Assembly (NCBI GenBank): GCA_009859145.1
Contig: VRVR01000009.1
Span: forward strand, 186,001 to 250,000
Length of the DNA stretch: 64,000 nucleotides
Direction of reading: 5' to 3'
Origin: Andalucia godoyi
Taxonomy: Eukaryota > Discoba > Jakobea > Jakobida > Andaluciidae
The notes below the pieces were generated by a model. That model was given only the letters and a program-made list of their open reading frames with translations, was not told where the DNA came from and did no database searches. The first letter of the stretch is position 1. The number at the start of each line of letters is the position of its first letter. Shown piece after piece: positions 39,195-48,678 of this stretch. The position numbers and the translations under genes are program-made.

Positions 39195-39752
39195 TCACGG
39201 AAGAATGTCTCTTTTTGCAAATAGTTGGTGCTTTCGGAACGCAAAGGCCCCGAGTCCTAGGGCAGCCGACACGAGGAACATGTAGAATGCAAACCCAAGA
39301 TACGTGTTTGCATACGGTGTAAAGTCGTTGGACGATCTGGGTCTGAACACGCCGTACACAAGCGTGCCCAGAATAGCAAGGAGTCCTGCCGCAAGAGCCT
39401 GAATGCTCAGAAACCTCTCGTATCTCGCAGATAGCTTTCCAGAGCGCAACAGGAAGATTTCGAGAGCAGTGACCAAGCTCAGGATGCACGCCGGGATCGC
39501 CAACACAAGCGTGATTGTGCATATTAGATGGAGCGCGTGGTCTTCTTCTCCCCCGCTCGAGGCGAACGCCGCAACGGACTCGTACCGCTCATACCCAGGA
39601 AACCGAGTCATGCATGTAAACAACCCGCACGATAGCTCGCTCTTCACATGAACATACCGCATCCATGCGGGAGACCCAAGCGACAGAACTTGCAGAAACC
39701 CAGCCGCAAACAACAGCAGCCCAAACACACTCGTGCGATCAAGATGAACCAT
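39195..39752 (-). CDS. Claudin/SUR7-like tetraspan membrane protein
   Basis: The 185-residue protein has four transmembrane helices: FGLLLFAAGFLQVLSLG (about residues 10-27), LICTITLVLAIPACILSLVT, IQALAAGLLAILGTLVYGVF and LGFAFYMFLVSAALGLGAFA. The first extracellular loop contains W32 and SCGLFTCM, close to the W-GLW-C-C signature of the PMP22/claudin superfamily and the related fungal SUR7/PalI group. Short cytoplasmic ends and a loop of about 50 residues after helix 1 also fit. In fungi such proteins mark plasma-membrane domains; in animals they form junctions. Which branch this belongs to cannot be told by eye. The ATG at 39752 is the first in frame. Confidence 0.6.
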   Translation of the reverse strand: MVHLDRTSVFGLLLFAAGFLQVLSLGSPAWMRYVHVKSELSCGLFTCMTRFPGYERYESVAAFASSGGEEDHALHLICTITLVLAIPACILSLVTALEIFLLRSGKLSARYERFLSIQALAAGLLAILGTLVYGVFRPRSSNDFTPYANTYLGFAFYMFLVSAALGLGAFAFRKHQLFAKRDILP

Positions 39753-40089
39753 TGCTAAACCTATCGTCCCCCACCCCTGCTTCCTTTTTTCTCCCTTCTC
39801 TTTCACACAAACCACAACCTTACAATATTAGTATAAATGGATAATTATTTTATCATAAGAACAATAATAAGAGCAATAACAAGAACAGTAGAAGAAACAA
39901 GAACAAGAACAAGAATAACAACGGGGCCTACTACGGCAGATAAAGGGGGACAAATCAGTTTTATTCTTCCTTTTGCTTTTTGCCCTTGTGACACCCATCG
40001 GCTCCCAATGAACACCATGTCAACCAAAAACACAGTGCCCTTGGTACAGCAATATTGTATCCTGTTATGTTCTCTCACTGCCAGATTGT
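39753..40089. other. Spacer between claudin-like gene and RPL10A
   Basis: The spacer of 337 bases contains an AACAAGAACAAGAAC-type repeat (about 39890-39920). It includes the claudin-like promoter and the RPL10A 3' untranslated region. No gene was seen. Confidence 0.5.
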
Positions 40090-41115
40090 CTAGTAGATCA
40101 AGACAGGCTTGCCCATCGTCGACTTGATGTTCAGAGACTTGATGTTCTGCCACTGCTTCTTCAGCAGAGAGATCAAGAAGTTGATGGTCAGCGAGATGTT
40201 CTGGTAGAGCTCCTGCTGGGTCATGCCGACGTTGCCGACTGCAACTCCCATGCACAAAACCTTCTTGAGCTGGAACTTGACCGAGGCCTTGATTTCGTTG
40301 ATCTTGGCGTTGATATCGTCGGTGTGCGAGATCGGCGAGGGGAACTTGCCGGCCTTGGTCAAACCGGGTCCAAGGATACGAGGAATCTGCTTGATCAGCG
40401 AGTCCGATGCAAGGAAGGCATCATACTTCTTGGCTACACTCCGAATCAATCAAAAAGAAGAAGGGAGAAGATAAAAGACAATTAGAAAATACTGCAATGA
40501 CGGAAGCAAAACGAACAAGAAACAAGAAGATGAGAGATAGAACAAGAAGAAAAGCTTCGAACAACAGCGGGTGGAAAATGCGCGAATGAGCTTTCAGAGA
40601 ACCTTGAAGTTGATTCCTCAATGTTGTTCAGAAGAGGTGTCAGAAAACAATTATAATTTCATCACACAAGCTCATCCGCGCGTTTTTTTTCCTCCCTCCA
40701 TTGCAGCAACCGCACACGCACAATGCAAAACACTTTCAAAACAAAAATAATAATAACATAACACAGAAAGAAAAGGAGACGGAATATCAAAAAAGTGTAA
40801 CATACCAAGCTTACGAACGAGCTTCTTTTGCTTGTTGAGCTTCTTGAGGGCCTCTGCGTCCATGGTGTCCATTCCGAGCTTCTGGGCACGATCGCAATCA
40901 AAGGCGTCACCGAGAACGCAAACACGCATGCGGTGGCGGCAGATGTGCGGCAGCTTGACGGTACCCGAGAAACGCTTGTCCTTCTGGGGATCGTAGTTCT
41001 TGAGTCCGATCTGGAGTTCGACCGTCTCAACGAACTTGCGGGGGTTCTCCTTCACTCCCTTGAGAAGCTCATCGATGTAAGCTCTCATCATATCCGGTGA
41101 AATCTTGGAAGTCAT
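40090..41115 (-). CDS. RPL10A: 60S ribosomal protein L10a (uL1), two exons
   Basis: Exon 1 is 40806-41115 and exon 2 is 40090-40433; the 372-base intron begins GTATGT and ends GTGTAG. Joined, the junction reads [16 protein letters not shown], exactly the expected L10a sequence. The 217-residue product shows [16 protein letters not shown] and the ending [12 protein letters not shown], both typical of eukaryotic uL1, which forms the L1 stalk next to the ribosomal E site. Length agrees with the family (about 217). The intron is the longest placed in this window; ribosomal protein genes often keep introns in intron-poor genomes. Confidence 0.96.
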
Positions 41116-41612
41116 TTTTGTTTTCTCTCTCTCTCTCTCTCTCTTTCTTCTTTTTGGTTAAACTGCGCTTGAGGTACAAGGGGAAAAAGCAAATGTCCAA
41201 AGAAAAGGAAGAACGAAGGAAGAGCGGAAAAGGAACAGAAGGAAGAAGGAAGAAGAAGAACGAAGGAATAGGGGACCAGTTTCGAAACGCAACAACAGAA
41301 CGCACCATGCAGCCAAAAAGGCAGCCGCCAGAAGAGAGCAGAGAAAGAAAAAGTCCGGCGACTAGGGTTTTGCAGAGGCTCTAGCCCTAATCAGCGTAAT
41401 GAAAAAAAAAACCTCCTTTCCCCCTTTCATTTGCCGAGGCAACTACAGTCGACACTGGGTTCCTGTTCTGTGGAACCATTTATTATGATTATGTTTTATT
41501 ACCCATCATGGAGGGAGGCGGCTTCCTGATCATCACTATCGCCAAGTAAGTATTATTGTCGCAAAAATACATCTCTCGCAGCTCCTCTTTCCTTTGCATT
41601 GCTATTTTTGCC
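41116..41612. other. Spacer upstream of RPL10A
   Basis: The spacer of 497 bases starts with a CT run (in the RPL10A leader), followed by purine-rich sequence and, at about 41360-41392, GACTAGGGTTTTGCAGAGGC and TAGCCCTAATC. The GGGTTTTGC/GCCCTAA pieces resemble telo-box-like elements seen upstream of ribosomal protein genes in plants and fungi. This is inference only. No gene was seen. Confidence 0.4.
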
Positions 41613-42335
41613 TCAGCAGCATCCCTTTTTCTGCTTCTTGTCTTGCTGGCTATTTCCCACGTCGACTCTTCCGGAGCCGCCGTGTCTATTGTCCTCGTCA
41701 CTTCCTCTTCCGCCACTGCTGCTGCTGCCTCCTGCGGCATTTCCGGCTGGATTCACGCCGCTATTTTTCTGGACCTGGTCGACGATGGCGGCCATGAGGC
41801 CATGAAACGCTTGCTCGACATTGAGCCCGGTGAGCGCAGATGTTTCAAAGTACGCGATTCCTCTTTCCTTTGCAAACTTGGAGGCTCGATCATAGTCGAC
41901 AACGCGGCGGTCTTCAAAGTCGGCCTTGGTGCCGACAAGAACGCGGCAGACATCGTTGGGAGCATAGACATCCACGGTCTGGATCCACGACTCGACATTT
42001 TCAAACGACCGCTCGTCCGTGACGTCAAAGACAATCATGACGCCGTGTGCACCGCGATAGTACGCACGGGAAATGGATCGGAACGTCTCTTGGCCTGCAG
42101 TGTCCCAGATCTGCAGCTTGATCCGCATCCCAGAGTCGCGATGCACGACGGCTTTCGTCCGGAAATCCACGGCAATCGTCGATTCTGTGTGCTGGAATGT
42201 ATCGTCCGTAAATCGAAGCAACAAACACGACTTACCCACACCTGAATCACCACATATAATCAGCTTAAACACATGGTGGAATTGTGCGCCTGCGGGCAAC
42301 GAAGGTGTCGTCGAGTTGGTCGTGGAATTACTCAT
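41613..42335 (-). CDS. Rab-family small GTPase
   Basis: The 240-residue protein has a complete G1 (GDSGVGKS, residues 29-36), a switch I threonine in STIAVDF, G3 WDTAGQE (77-83), ETSAL as G5 (164-168) and a di-cysteine C-terminus (GCC) for geranylgeranylation, so it is a Rab. Switch and RabF pieces (AYYRGAHGVMIVFDVT) resemble the Rab1/Rab8/Rab18 group. The G4 motif is TKAD (136-139) instead of NKxD, as in some Rho and Rab relatives. The C-terminal hypervariable region is long and glycine/serine-rich. It would act on a vesicle membrane; the compartment cannot be stated. The gene is intact without introns. Confidence 0.93.
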   Translation of the reverse strand: MSNSTTNSTTPSLPAGAQFHHVFKLIICGDSGVGKSCLLLRFTDDTFQHTESTIAVDFRTKAVVHRDSGMRIKLQIWDTAGQETFRSISRAYYRGAHGVMIVFDVTDERSFENVESWIQTVDVYAPNDVCRVLVGTKADFEDRRVVDYDRASKFAKERGIAYFETSALTGLNVEQAFHGLMAAIVDQVQKNSGVNPAGNAAGGSSSSGGRGSDEDNRHGGSGRVDVGNSQQDKKQKKGCC

Positions 42336-42345
42336 GTCTGTCTTA

Positions 42346-42388
<43 letters not shown>

Positions 42389-43187
42389 TCTTCTTCTTCT
42401 TTCTTTCTTTTTCCCTCTTCTCGCTCGCTCTTTCTTAACCCCTTCACAAACGAAAACAAAACAAAAAGCACTTAATTACTATTCTTTTTCTTTTTTTCCC
42501 AGAAGAAAACACAAGAGCCAAGGAGATAGAAAAGACAGAAAAGACAGAAGAACAGTAAAATATTAGATGATGGTAAAACCCCCTCCTGAACAAAAAAGCA
42601 CAACAGAACGACACGCCGATGACAGTAACAAAAACAACGAAACAGATAGGAATGTCTGGGTGTGAAGTACAATTGAACCCACCCACCAAGAATTAATCGA
42701 TTCAATGAAAAACCACCTTTGGGAGCTGACGGCGTTGGCAAAGTACAGATGGAACGAAATGAAGAAATGCGAGTGAGAATAATAAGAAAAGGCAGAGAAA
42801 AGATAAAGGAGAAAGAGAATAAAGGCAGGATCCAAGGAGGGGAAAGTTACGAATACACGGGCATTTAAAAAATAATAAGATTCCTATATAATGTATGTAT
42901 ATTTCCTTTTTTTGGGGGGTTTTGTTTTTTGTTTTGCTTTTTGTGATTTCTTTTTGGTTGGAAAGATTTTAAAGAGGGGAAGGGGAAAGGGCCCATATAT
43001 ATACAGCAGTTTCTGCTTTGAACAAAATTGACAGGGACGAACGGACAGGTTTTTTTAATTGGTTATTATTACTATTATTATTATTCTTTCTTTTTTCTGG
43101 ATTGGAGTTTTTTTGGATTTTTTTGGTCGACGACGCAATGGTGGGAGGGTAGATTAGTACGGGGATAAGAGGTAAACGAGGGGATCA
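42336..43187. other. Spacer of 852 bases upstream of the Rab gene
   Basis: The spacer contains a CT microsatellite (about 42343-42372), a TATATATA stretch near 42993 and long T/G homopolymer runs. A 23-codon plus-strand frame from about 42704 (MKNHLWELTALAKYRWNEMK) is too short to support. No gene can be claimed. Confidence 0.4.
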
Positions 43188-44474
43188 TCAGGTGCTGCAT
43201 TTCTGAACGCAGCCTCGATAGTGTCGAATGTGAGCGCCGTGAGCATTGATGTGCTCAAAAATGTGGCCGGGATGTGCCTCGTGAATGTTCAGCCGCTCTG
43301 CTGCTAGAGGCTGGACAAACATTTTGCGTCTTCCCATCCACGAAATGCACATTTCTGGAGTGTTTGTCTGCCACTGACACTCTGCGTTGGGATCCAGCGC
43401 ACCATTCGCTGTCTCGGTGATCCACAAATTCTTAGACGCGTTGAACACTACGTTGCAGGGATCGACGGCGGCCATGCGTGAGCCAAAGGAAAATGCGAGC
43501 TTTCCAGAATCCGCATGCGTTTTCTTGAGATAGCTCGCGAGATTCGTAGAGGAATCGGGCGGAAGCACCAAGTACTCGTCGAGATCGAAAAACCCTACCC
43601 ACTGGAAATATCCATAGACGCGAAGCAGCGCGTCGTGCATGATGAAGAGCTGGCCTTTGTACCACATGTCGAATGTGGAAATGCCCGGGATCGAAACCAC
43701 CGTGATCCGCGAATCCCGCATCGCCTCTTCGCACAAGACCGGCACCGACTCCGTGTACGCAAAGACGTGGTCGACTTGCAGCCGCAGAAACGCATAGTCC
43801 ATCCAGTGCTGCACTGCATGGCAGTTAAGCGTGCCGAATAATACTGGAAGAACTGCAGCGATGCCCTGTGCAGCCAATGGGGATTCTGCTGCTGCCGGAG
43901 GAGAAGGAGGGGGAGGAGAAGACCATGAGATCTGGTTTTCTTGACCGTAAATAACGATTTTCGCAGTGCTGTTCCTCTGAAGACCGTCGTCTGGAACTTT
44001 CGTGATGCATCGAATCAAGACGGGCTCGTCCGGCAGTCCGTGGTTTTCATTGAACACGTCCGAGTAGCAGGAGGCAGAAAAGACGGGACCGTCTGCCGTG
44101 GTTTGCACAACGACCTTTGCATCGTGAGGAAGTGATGTTCCTCGTGAGAGAATCGCAGGCAGTACAAACGAGCCTGCTTTGATCCGTGCTTGGCCGATAA
44201 ACAGACCCCTGAGAGAAGTGGACGAGAGTGGTGTCGTCACGTATGTCGGACCCATCATTTTCGGTGGTGTTAGAGCAGCGTTACCGCCATCTGTTGGATT
44301 CCCATTACCGTCATTCGAGACAGCCCCTCTTTCGTTTCCGCTTTCTGGCTGGCTCTCCGACGGCGCAAGCCCGCCCCTCAATGGTCGATCCGGCAAGTAC
44401 AGGTTGCGATGATGGAACAGCAAGACAAGAAGCATAATGAGTAGTGCACACGAGACGACATGATTCCGTTTCAT
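43188..44474 (-). CDS. Glycosyltransferase family 92 (DUF23) type II membrane protein
   Basis: The 428-residue protein begins with a short cytosolic tail and one membrane anchor (VVSCALLIMLLVLLF, residues 6-20), a stem rich in S, N and G, and a C-terminal GT92 domain from about residue 205. Landmarks are HAVQHWMDYAFLRLQVDHVF, GYFQWVGFFDLDEYLVLPP with a DxD-like metal site (DLDEY), and the late RRKMFVQPLAAERLNIHEAH. GT92 enzymes add galactose, for example to N-glycan core fucose in nematodes. A Golgi location is expected from the topology. The acceptor is not known. A possible glycan partner, the GT11 enzyme, lies directly upstream on the same strand. Confidence 0.88.
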   Translation of the reverse strand: MKRNHVVSCALLIMLLVLLFHHRNLYLPDRPLRGGLAPSESQPESGNERGAVSNDGNGNPTDGGNAALTPPKMMGPTYVTTPLSSTSLRGLFIGQARIKAGSFVLPAILSRGTSLPHDAKVVVQTTADGPVFSASCYSDVFNENHGLPDEPVLIRCITKVPDDGLQRNSTAKIVIYGQENQISWSSPPPPSPPAAAESPLAAQGIAAVLPVLFGTLNCHAVQHWMDYAFLRLQVDHVFAYTESVPVLCEEAMRDSRITVVSIPGISTFDMWYKGQLFIMHDALLRVYGYFQWVGFFDLDEYLVLPPDSSTNLASYLKKTHADSGKLAFSFGSRMAAVDPCNVVFNASKNLWITETANGALDPNAECQWQTNTPEMCISWMGRRKMFVQPLAAERLNIHEAHPGHIFEHINAHGAHIRHYRGCVQKCST

Positions 44475-44873
44475 CTTGAAAGAATAAACCGACGGTGGCT
44501 TGATCTGTTTGTGCTTTGCTGTTTTTTCGCTCCCCCGTCTTTTTCTTTCTCCCCCCGTTCTTTTTTATGCAGATATTTTCTAGATCTTCTTTCTTTGCTT
44601 ATTTTTGTAAAATCAGTTCAGTTAACGCAGCTCGCCAACGGTTTGTACAAAACTATGTGGGATGCGAAGTCGTGGGACTCTATGTATTAATTCACCTTTT
44701 TTTCCCCCGGCTTATGATAGAAGAAGAAACCGCCTGTTGTAGATGCTAGTACTGTACATCCACCATGATTTTATCTCGTGTCTTCTCTCTTCCATGACCC
44801 CACGACGGGGCACGTTTTAATTAACAATGATAATCATAATAGTGTAAAAAAAAAAGGGGGGGGGGGGGACGCG
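44475..44873. other. Spacer between the two glycosyltransferases
   Basis: The spacer of 399 bases has T-rich parts and, close to the GT11 stop codon, an A10 run followed by G12 (about 44847-44869). No gene was seen. Confidence 0.5.
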
Positions 44874-46028
44874 TTAGCAGGTTGCGACTTGCGAATTGCG
44901 ATTGAAAAGATGCCAGTCAACAGGAAAGTGGTCTCTGCACGAGTACTGGTCGTGATACGCAAAAAAGTCCTGGCAAGCGATCTTGATGCCATCATTCAGA
45001 TAAGCGCCCCACCACCCAAACGTACCGGTCGTGATGATGACGTGGTCGGCGGCGATCATTGTGAAGAGGTCGTTGAGGGGGACTGGATCCGATCGCACAT
45101 CCACGATTTTGAATCGCGTAGTATCCAAATTACTACTGCACCACTGAATGCTTTCGCCGTCGGAAATTCCTGCCTGAAGAGATCCGCCCGTCAGAACAAT
45201 GAATGCGCAAGGGGAGGTACTCTGTGTCTGAAGAAAGTTCATTGCGTTGTTCAGCCACTGGGCATCTGGCAGCCAGTATTTGGGCTGATGGAGGTTGTCT
45301 CCTCTCCGGACGTGCACTGCAGCAATGCAGCTCACCCCATGATCCTGTTTTAGTCTCTGTATCTCGGCTCTGGCATTCGCCAACCGCTGTGGATGCAGCA
45401 TTTCAAGGAGCCGATGTCGTGAAAACATGGGGAAGTAGCGCCAGCTCTGGAGATATCCCGAAAGAGATATTCTGTGGTGAAGTGGAAGAGTCAGCAGTTC
45501 CTGGCCGAAGATGCCCCAGTTTGACTCGTGGATGCTGGAAGTTGGCAGAGCCGCCTGCGTTTCTTCGCTCTGCGATCGACTCAGCATTACGAGGCAAGGC
45601 TGCAGAGTCGGGAAAAGCTCGAAGACATCTTGGAGCGAATCGCCTGTGAATCCAGCAGAGGAGCATCGATTTTGAATGCAGATCCCGAGAACTGAGAACA
45701 CTTCAAAGAGCTGATTTCCTAGTCGTCCCATAAGTGCCATTGATATCTCGAGCCTTGTTCTCCAGTGTCGAGAGGCATTGAGTGTCACGATTTCGGGAAT
45801 CTGACATGCTGTCCCGGAATCTTTCAGCTGCTGCAGATTCTCCTTTTCCCCCCCGAGGTCAATTGCCTTCTGCGGAACGCTCGGACATTGCAGATGCACT
45901 TGAACGTTTTCTGAATCGCGAGTTGGGAACCGGTTGGAGTGCACAAGGACGAACAAGAAAACCGACACCACAACGGCCAACGACACCGTTCGCCATCCTT
46001 TCGAGTCTGACCACGAATAGTCAAACAT
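44874..46028 (-). CDS. GT11 family fucosyltransferase (alpha-1,2 type)
   Basis: The 384-residue protein has one N-terminal anchor (TVSLAVVVSVFLFVLVHS, about residues 14-31), a stem, and a GT11 catalytic domain. Evidence is MGRLGNQLFEVFSVLGI (the G-x-x-G-N-x-x-F start of the family), CIAAVHVRRGDN (the HxRRGD GDP-fucose motif, near residue 242) and IITTGTFGWWGAYLND (the S/T-x-F-x-WWGA-L motif). It would transfer fucose from GDP-fucose to galactose in the Golgi. The ending after this motif (ACQDFFAYHDQYSC) resembles the Y-P-x-x-W-like tail. GT11 is patchily distributed among protists, animals and bacteria, so transfer is possible, though codon use and GC do not stand out. Confidence 0.88.
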   Translation of the reverse strand: MFDYSWSDSKGWRTVSLAVVVSVFLFVLVHSNRFPTRDSENVQVHLQCPSVPQKAIDLGGEKENLQQLKDSGTACQIPEIVTLNASRHWRTRLEISMALMGRLGNQLFEVFSVLGICIQNRCSSAGFTGDSLQDVFELFPTLQPCLVMLSRSQSEETQAALPTSSIHESNWGIFGQELLTLPLHHRISLSGYLQSWRYFPMFSRHRLLEMLHPQRLANARAEIQRLKQDHGVSCIAAVHVRRGDNLHQPKYWLPDAQWLNNAMNFLQTQSTSPCAFIVLTGGSLQAGISDGESIQWCSSNLDTTRFKIVDVRSDPVPLNDLFTMIAADHVIITTGTFGWWGAYLNDGIKIACQDFFAYHDQYSCRDHFPVDWHLFNRNSQVATC

Positions 46029-46343
46029 CCCTTACGCACATATATATATATATATTCTGAGCTGCGCCGGGCTGTCACAAACAAAGAAGGAAACAAAAAA
46101 CAACAATGGTAATCAGGAAAATTCGTGAATTGGTCATTCGAACAGTGTGAGAGTCTGCGGTGCGGTGTGATACGATAAAGCTCAACTCCAGAACTACAAC
46201 ATCCGTAGTGTCGTTCAATTTGCTTATATTATTTTTGGAAATTTAATATACAAAAACCACAATAGAGGATGGGTGGGTAGCCAATATACACAGGACAATG
46301 AACAAGGCAAATTCACGCAGGAACAAAAAACAAAAAGGGTGAT
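46029..46343. other. Spacer upstream of the GT11 gene and downstream of H2A
   Basis: The spacer of 315 bases has a TATATATATATATA stretch at about 46042-46055, 14-27 bases from the GT11 ATG. No gene was seen. Confidence 0.5.
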
Positions 46344-46796
46344 TTAAGCCTCTGCGGTCTGAGACTCCTCGCCCTTTCCTCCCTTGGTCTTCTTGGGCAA
46401 GAGAGCATTGTTGATACGAGGCAAGACACCACCCTGCGAGATGGTGACGTTGGCCAAGAGGCGGTTGAGCTCCTCGTCGTGGCGGACGGCGAGCTGGATG
46501 TGTCTAGGGATGATGCGGGTCTTCTTGACCTCACGGGCTGCGTTTCCAGCGAGCTCAAGGACTTCAGCTGCAAGGTATTCGAGGACGGCAGCGAGGTACA
46601 CGGGTGCTCCAGCGGCAACACGCTCGGCATACTGACCCTGCTTGAGGAAACGGGCAATACGGCCAACAGGGAACGACAGTCCGGCGCGCTGAGAGCGGGA
46701 AACAGTCTTCTTGGAGGACTTTGCACGGCTGCCAGAGGTCTTCTCGGCTGCCGGGGCGGCGGGTGCTGCGGGTGCTGCTGCTGTCTTGGGGGCCAT
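46344..46796 (-). CDS. H2A: Histone H2A
   Basis: The 150-residue protein is a core histone H2A. Key pieces are [40 protein letters not shown] (histone fold with the acidic patch), [20 protein letters not shown] and [20 protein letters not shown]. The N-terminal tail is extended and alanine/proline-rich (about 30 residues before the fold, [19 protein letters not shown]), longer than in most H2As. There is no SQE motif at the C-terminus, so it is not H2A.X, and it lacks H2A.Z hallmarks. It forms a divergent pair with histone H1, 677 bases apart. No intron. Confidence 0.97.
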   Translation of the reverse strand: MAPKTAAAPAAPAAPAAEKTSGSRAKSSKKTVSRSQRAGLSFPVGRIARFLKQGQYAERVAAGAPVYLAAVLEYLAAEVLELAGNAAREVKKTRIIPRHIQLAVRHDEELNRLLANVTISQGGVLPRINNALLPKKTKGGKGEESQTAEA

Positions 46797-46860
46797 GATT
46801 GGTATGTTGACAATGGAGATTGCGATTGAAAATGAGACGGATTTGAACAACGAAGGAAAG

Positions 46861-46902
<42 letters not shown>

Positions 46903-47473
46903 AGAAAAAGAAAAAGAAATCGAAGAGAGAAATGAAAGAAAGTGGGTTGCTTTTGGAAGAGAGAAAAGGGTGAGTGGAGGAGATACAAAGAAATGCGCCG
47001 ACTGGAGTCACGGACTCGGGGTGCTGGAAGCAGCGAGGAGGGGGTGGTGGAGAATCGCGGGCAAATTCCGGACGCACGGATTCCAACCATGTCTCTGGCT
47101 CCTAAATACCACCCCTCTACTAATTGCCGGAAGACGCTGACACAATGACTGGCACTTCCAGTGTCAGCCTATTCCCGCCATTCCGCCATGACCGCTACTC
47201 TCTTTTTTCCCACCCAAAACACAAACGACCAGAAGAAAGGATAGGAGAAAGAGAGAGAAAAAAGGAAAAGAAAAAACAAAAAGAAACGACCCAAAGTCGT
47301 GTCCCATAAATTTTTTAAAAGACATCTTTGCCTGTTCTTTTGTTTCTGTTTTTCTTTTTTTCTTTTTTCTTTTCTCTCTCTCTTTCTTCTTCTTCTTCTT
47401 CTTTTGTTTTGTATATTTTGTTCTTCTTCTTTCTGATCGATTTCTAACTACTAACACCAATCCTTCAATATCC
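46797..47473. promoter_or_regulatory. Divergent H2A/H1 promoter with a CGTTTT hexamer repeat
   Basis: The spacer separates the start codons of H2A (minus) and H1 (plus). At about 46861-46918 an ACGAAA hexamer (TTTCGT/CGTTTT on the H2A coding strand) is repeated some seven times, with AAGAAA variants at the end, 65 bases upstream of the H2A ATG. The H1 side is a pyrimidine-rich leader with CTT repeats (about 47385-47405). Coordinate S-phase expression is expected for such a pair; a regulatory role of the hexamer array is inference. Confidence 0.5.
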
Positions 47474-48244
47474 ATGTCGGAATCAACTTCTGCTGCCCCT
47501 GCTGCTGCTGCTCCAGCACCCAAGACCAAGAAGGCTGTTGCGAAGCCAAAGGCTGCGCCCAAGAAGACTGCATCCTCCGCGACCCCCAAGGTCACGTACG
47601 AAAAGATGATTGTGGAGGCGATTGCAGCGCTCAAGGACCGCACGGGATCGTCCCAAGTGGCGATTGCAAAGTACATCCAGGCAAACCACGCCGTTGCAGA
47701 TAACTTCAAGACCCAGCTTTCGATCCAGCTCAAGAGACTTGCGGAAAAGGGAGTTTTGGAACGAGTCAAGGCGTCTTTCAAGCTCTCTGAAGCTGGAAAG
47801 GTGATTGCAGCCGGCAAGAAGAAGGCCAAGGCAGCTGCCAAGCCGAAGGCCGCCGCCGCTGCAGACGGTGACAAGAAGAAGAAGGCCACGTCAACCAAGA
47901 CAAAGAAGGCCGCGCCGAAGAAGGCTGCTGCGCCCAAGACGGCGACTGCCGAGGGAGAAGTCAAGGCAGCCCCCGTTGCAAAGCCAAAGGCCGCGACTGC
48001 AGAAAAGAAGAAGACTGCAGCAGCACCAAAGACAAAGAAGGCAGCCGCGCCCAAGACCAAGAAGGCCGCAGCACCAAAGGCAAAGAAGGCCGATGGCGAG
48101 AAGAAGGCAGCCGCACCGAAGCGAGCCGCACCAAAGGCAAAGGACACCAAGACCAAATCGGACAAGACTGCTGCTCGTGCAACAAAGGCAAAGGAGAGCA
48201 CCAAGACCGTTCGTAAGACCAAGGCAGATGCAAAGCGCCAGTAA
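47474..48244 (+). CDS. H1: Linker histone H1
   Basis: The 256-residue protein has a short A/P/K-rich head, one winged-helix H15 domain at about residues 38-108 (KVTYEKMIVEAIAALKDRTG, SSQVAIAKYIQANH, LSIQLKRLAEKGVLERVKAS), and a long lysine/alanine-rich tail with AAPKTKKAA-type repeats. This is the standard H1 plan; it binds linker DNA at the nucleosome dyad. The tail contains no obvious SPKK motifs. The opposite strand is open for 352 codons, but only because the K/A tail lacks certain codons. It is paired head-to-head with H2A. Confidence 0.96.
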   Translation: MSESTSAAPAAAAPAPKTKKAVAKPKAAPKKTASSATPKVTYEKMIVEAIAALKDRTGSSQVAIAKYIQANHAVADNFKTQLSIQLKRLAEKGVLERVKASFKLSEAGKVIAAGKKKAKAAAKPKAAAAADGDKKKKATSTKTKKAAPKKAAAPKTATAEGEVKAAPVAKPKAATAEKKKTAAAPKTKKAAAPKTKKAAAPKAKKADGEKKAAAPKRAAPKAKDTKTKSDKTAARATKAKESTKTVRKTKADAKRQ

Positions 48245-48678
48245 GCGAAGGAATAGACTTTGTGGTGTGCTGAAGGGTTTTGGCTCCAGTTGTTTCTTTG
48301 ATGTGTATCATATTTCTTTCTGTTGGATTGTTCTCATGAACGTCTGCTTTTTTCTTTCTCTGTTCGTACCCTTTTGTGTTTCCTGGAACTCGTAAATCGT
48401 GAAGATAAGCTCGACAAACCGATCGCAACCCACACGCCAGGTTCTTTACAACAACGTTCTTGGAGACGCGCCGATCATCCCTCTCACAAATAACAAATCA
48501 CGGAAAATACACATTCAATCGCCCCCAGTGCATTGCGCATGCCACAAACCGCATGGGCACGAGACGAGAGACAAGCCAGACTACAAAGAAATGCTTGATG
48601 ACAAAAAAACAACGATATCATACGACATCACATTCTACAACAACAACACATCCAAAACAGCCAGTATCTGCAAAGACG
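48245..48678. other. Spacer between H1 and MCM4 (tail to tail)
   Basis: The 434 bases contain both 3' untranslated regions. No polyadenylation signal beyond AT-rich patches could be singled out, and no gene was seen. Confidence 0.5.

Noticed and set aside
47164-48222. A 352-codon minus-strand frame opposite histone H1
   Set aside because: It mirrors the low-complexity K/A tail of H1, reads as an A/F/V string and has no domain.
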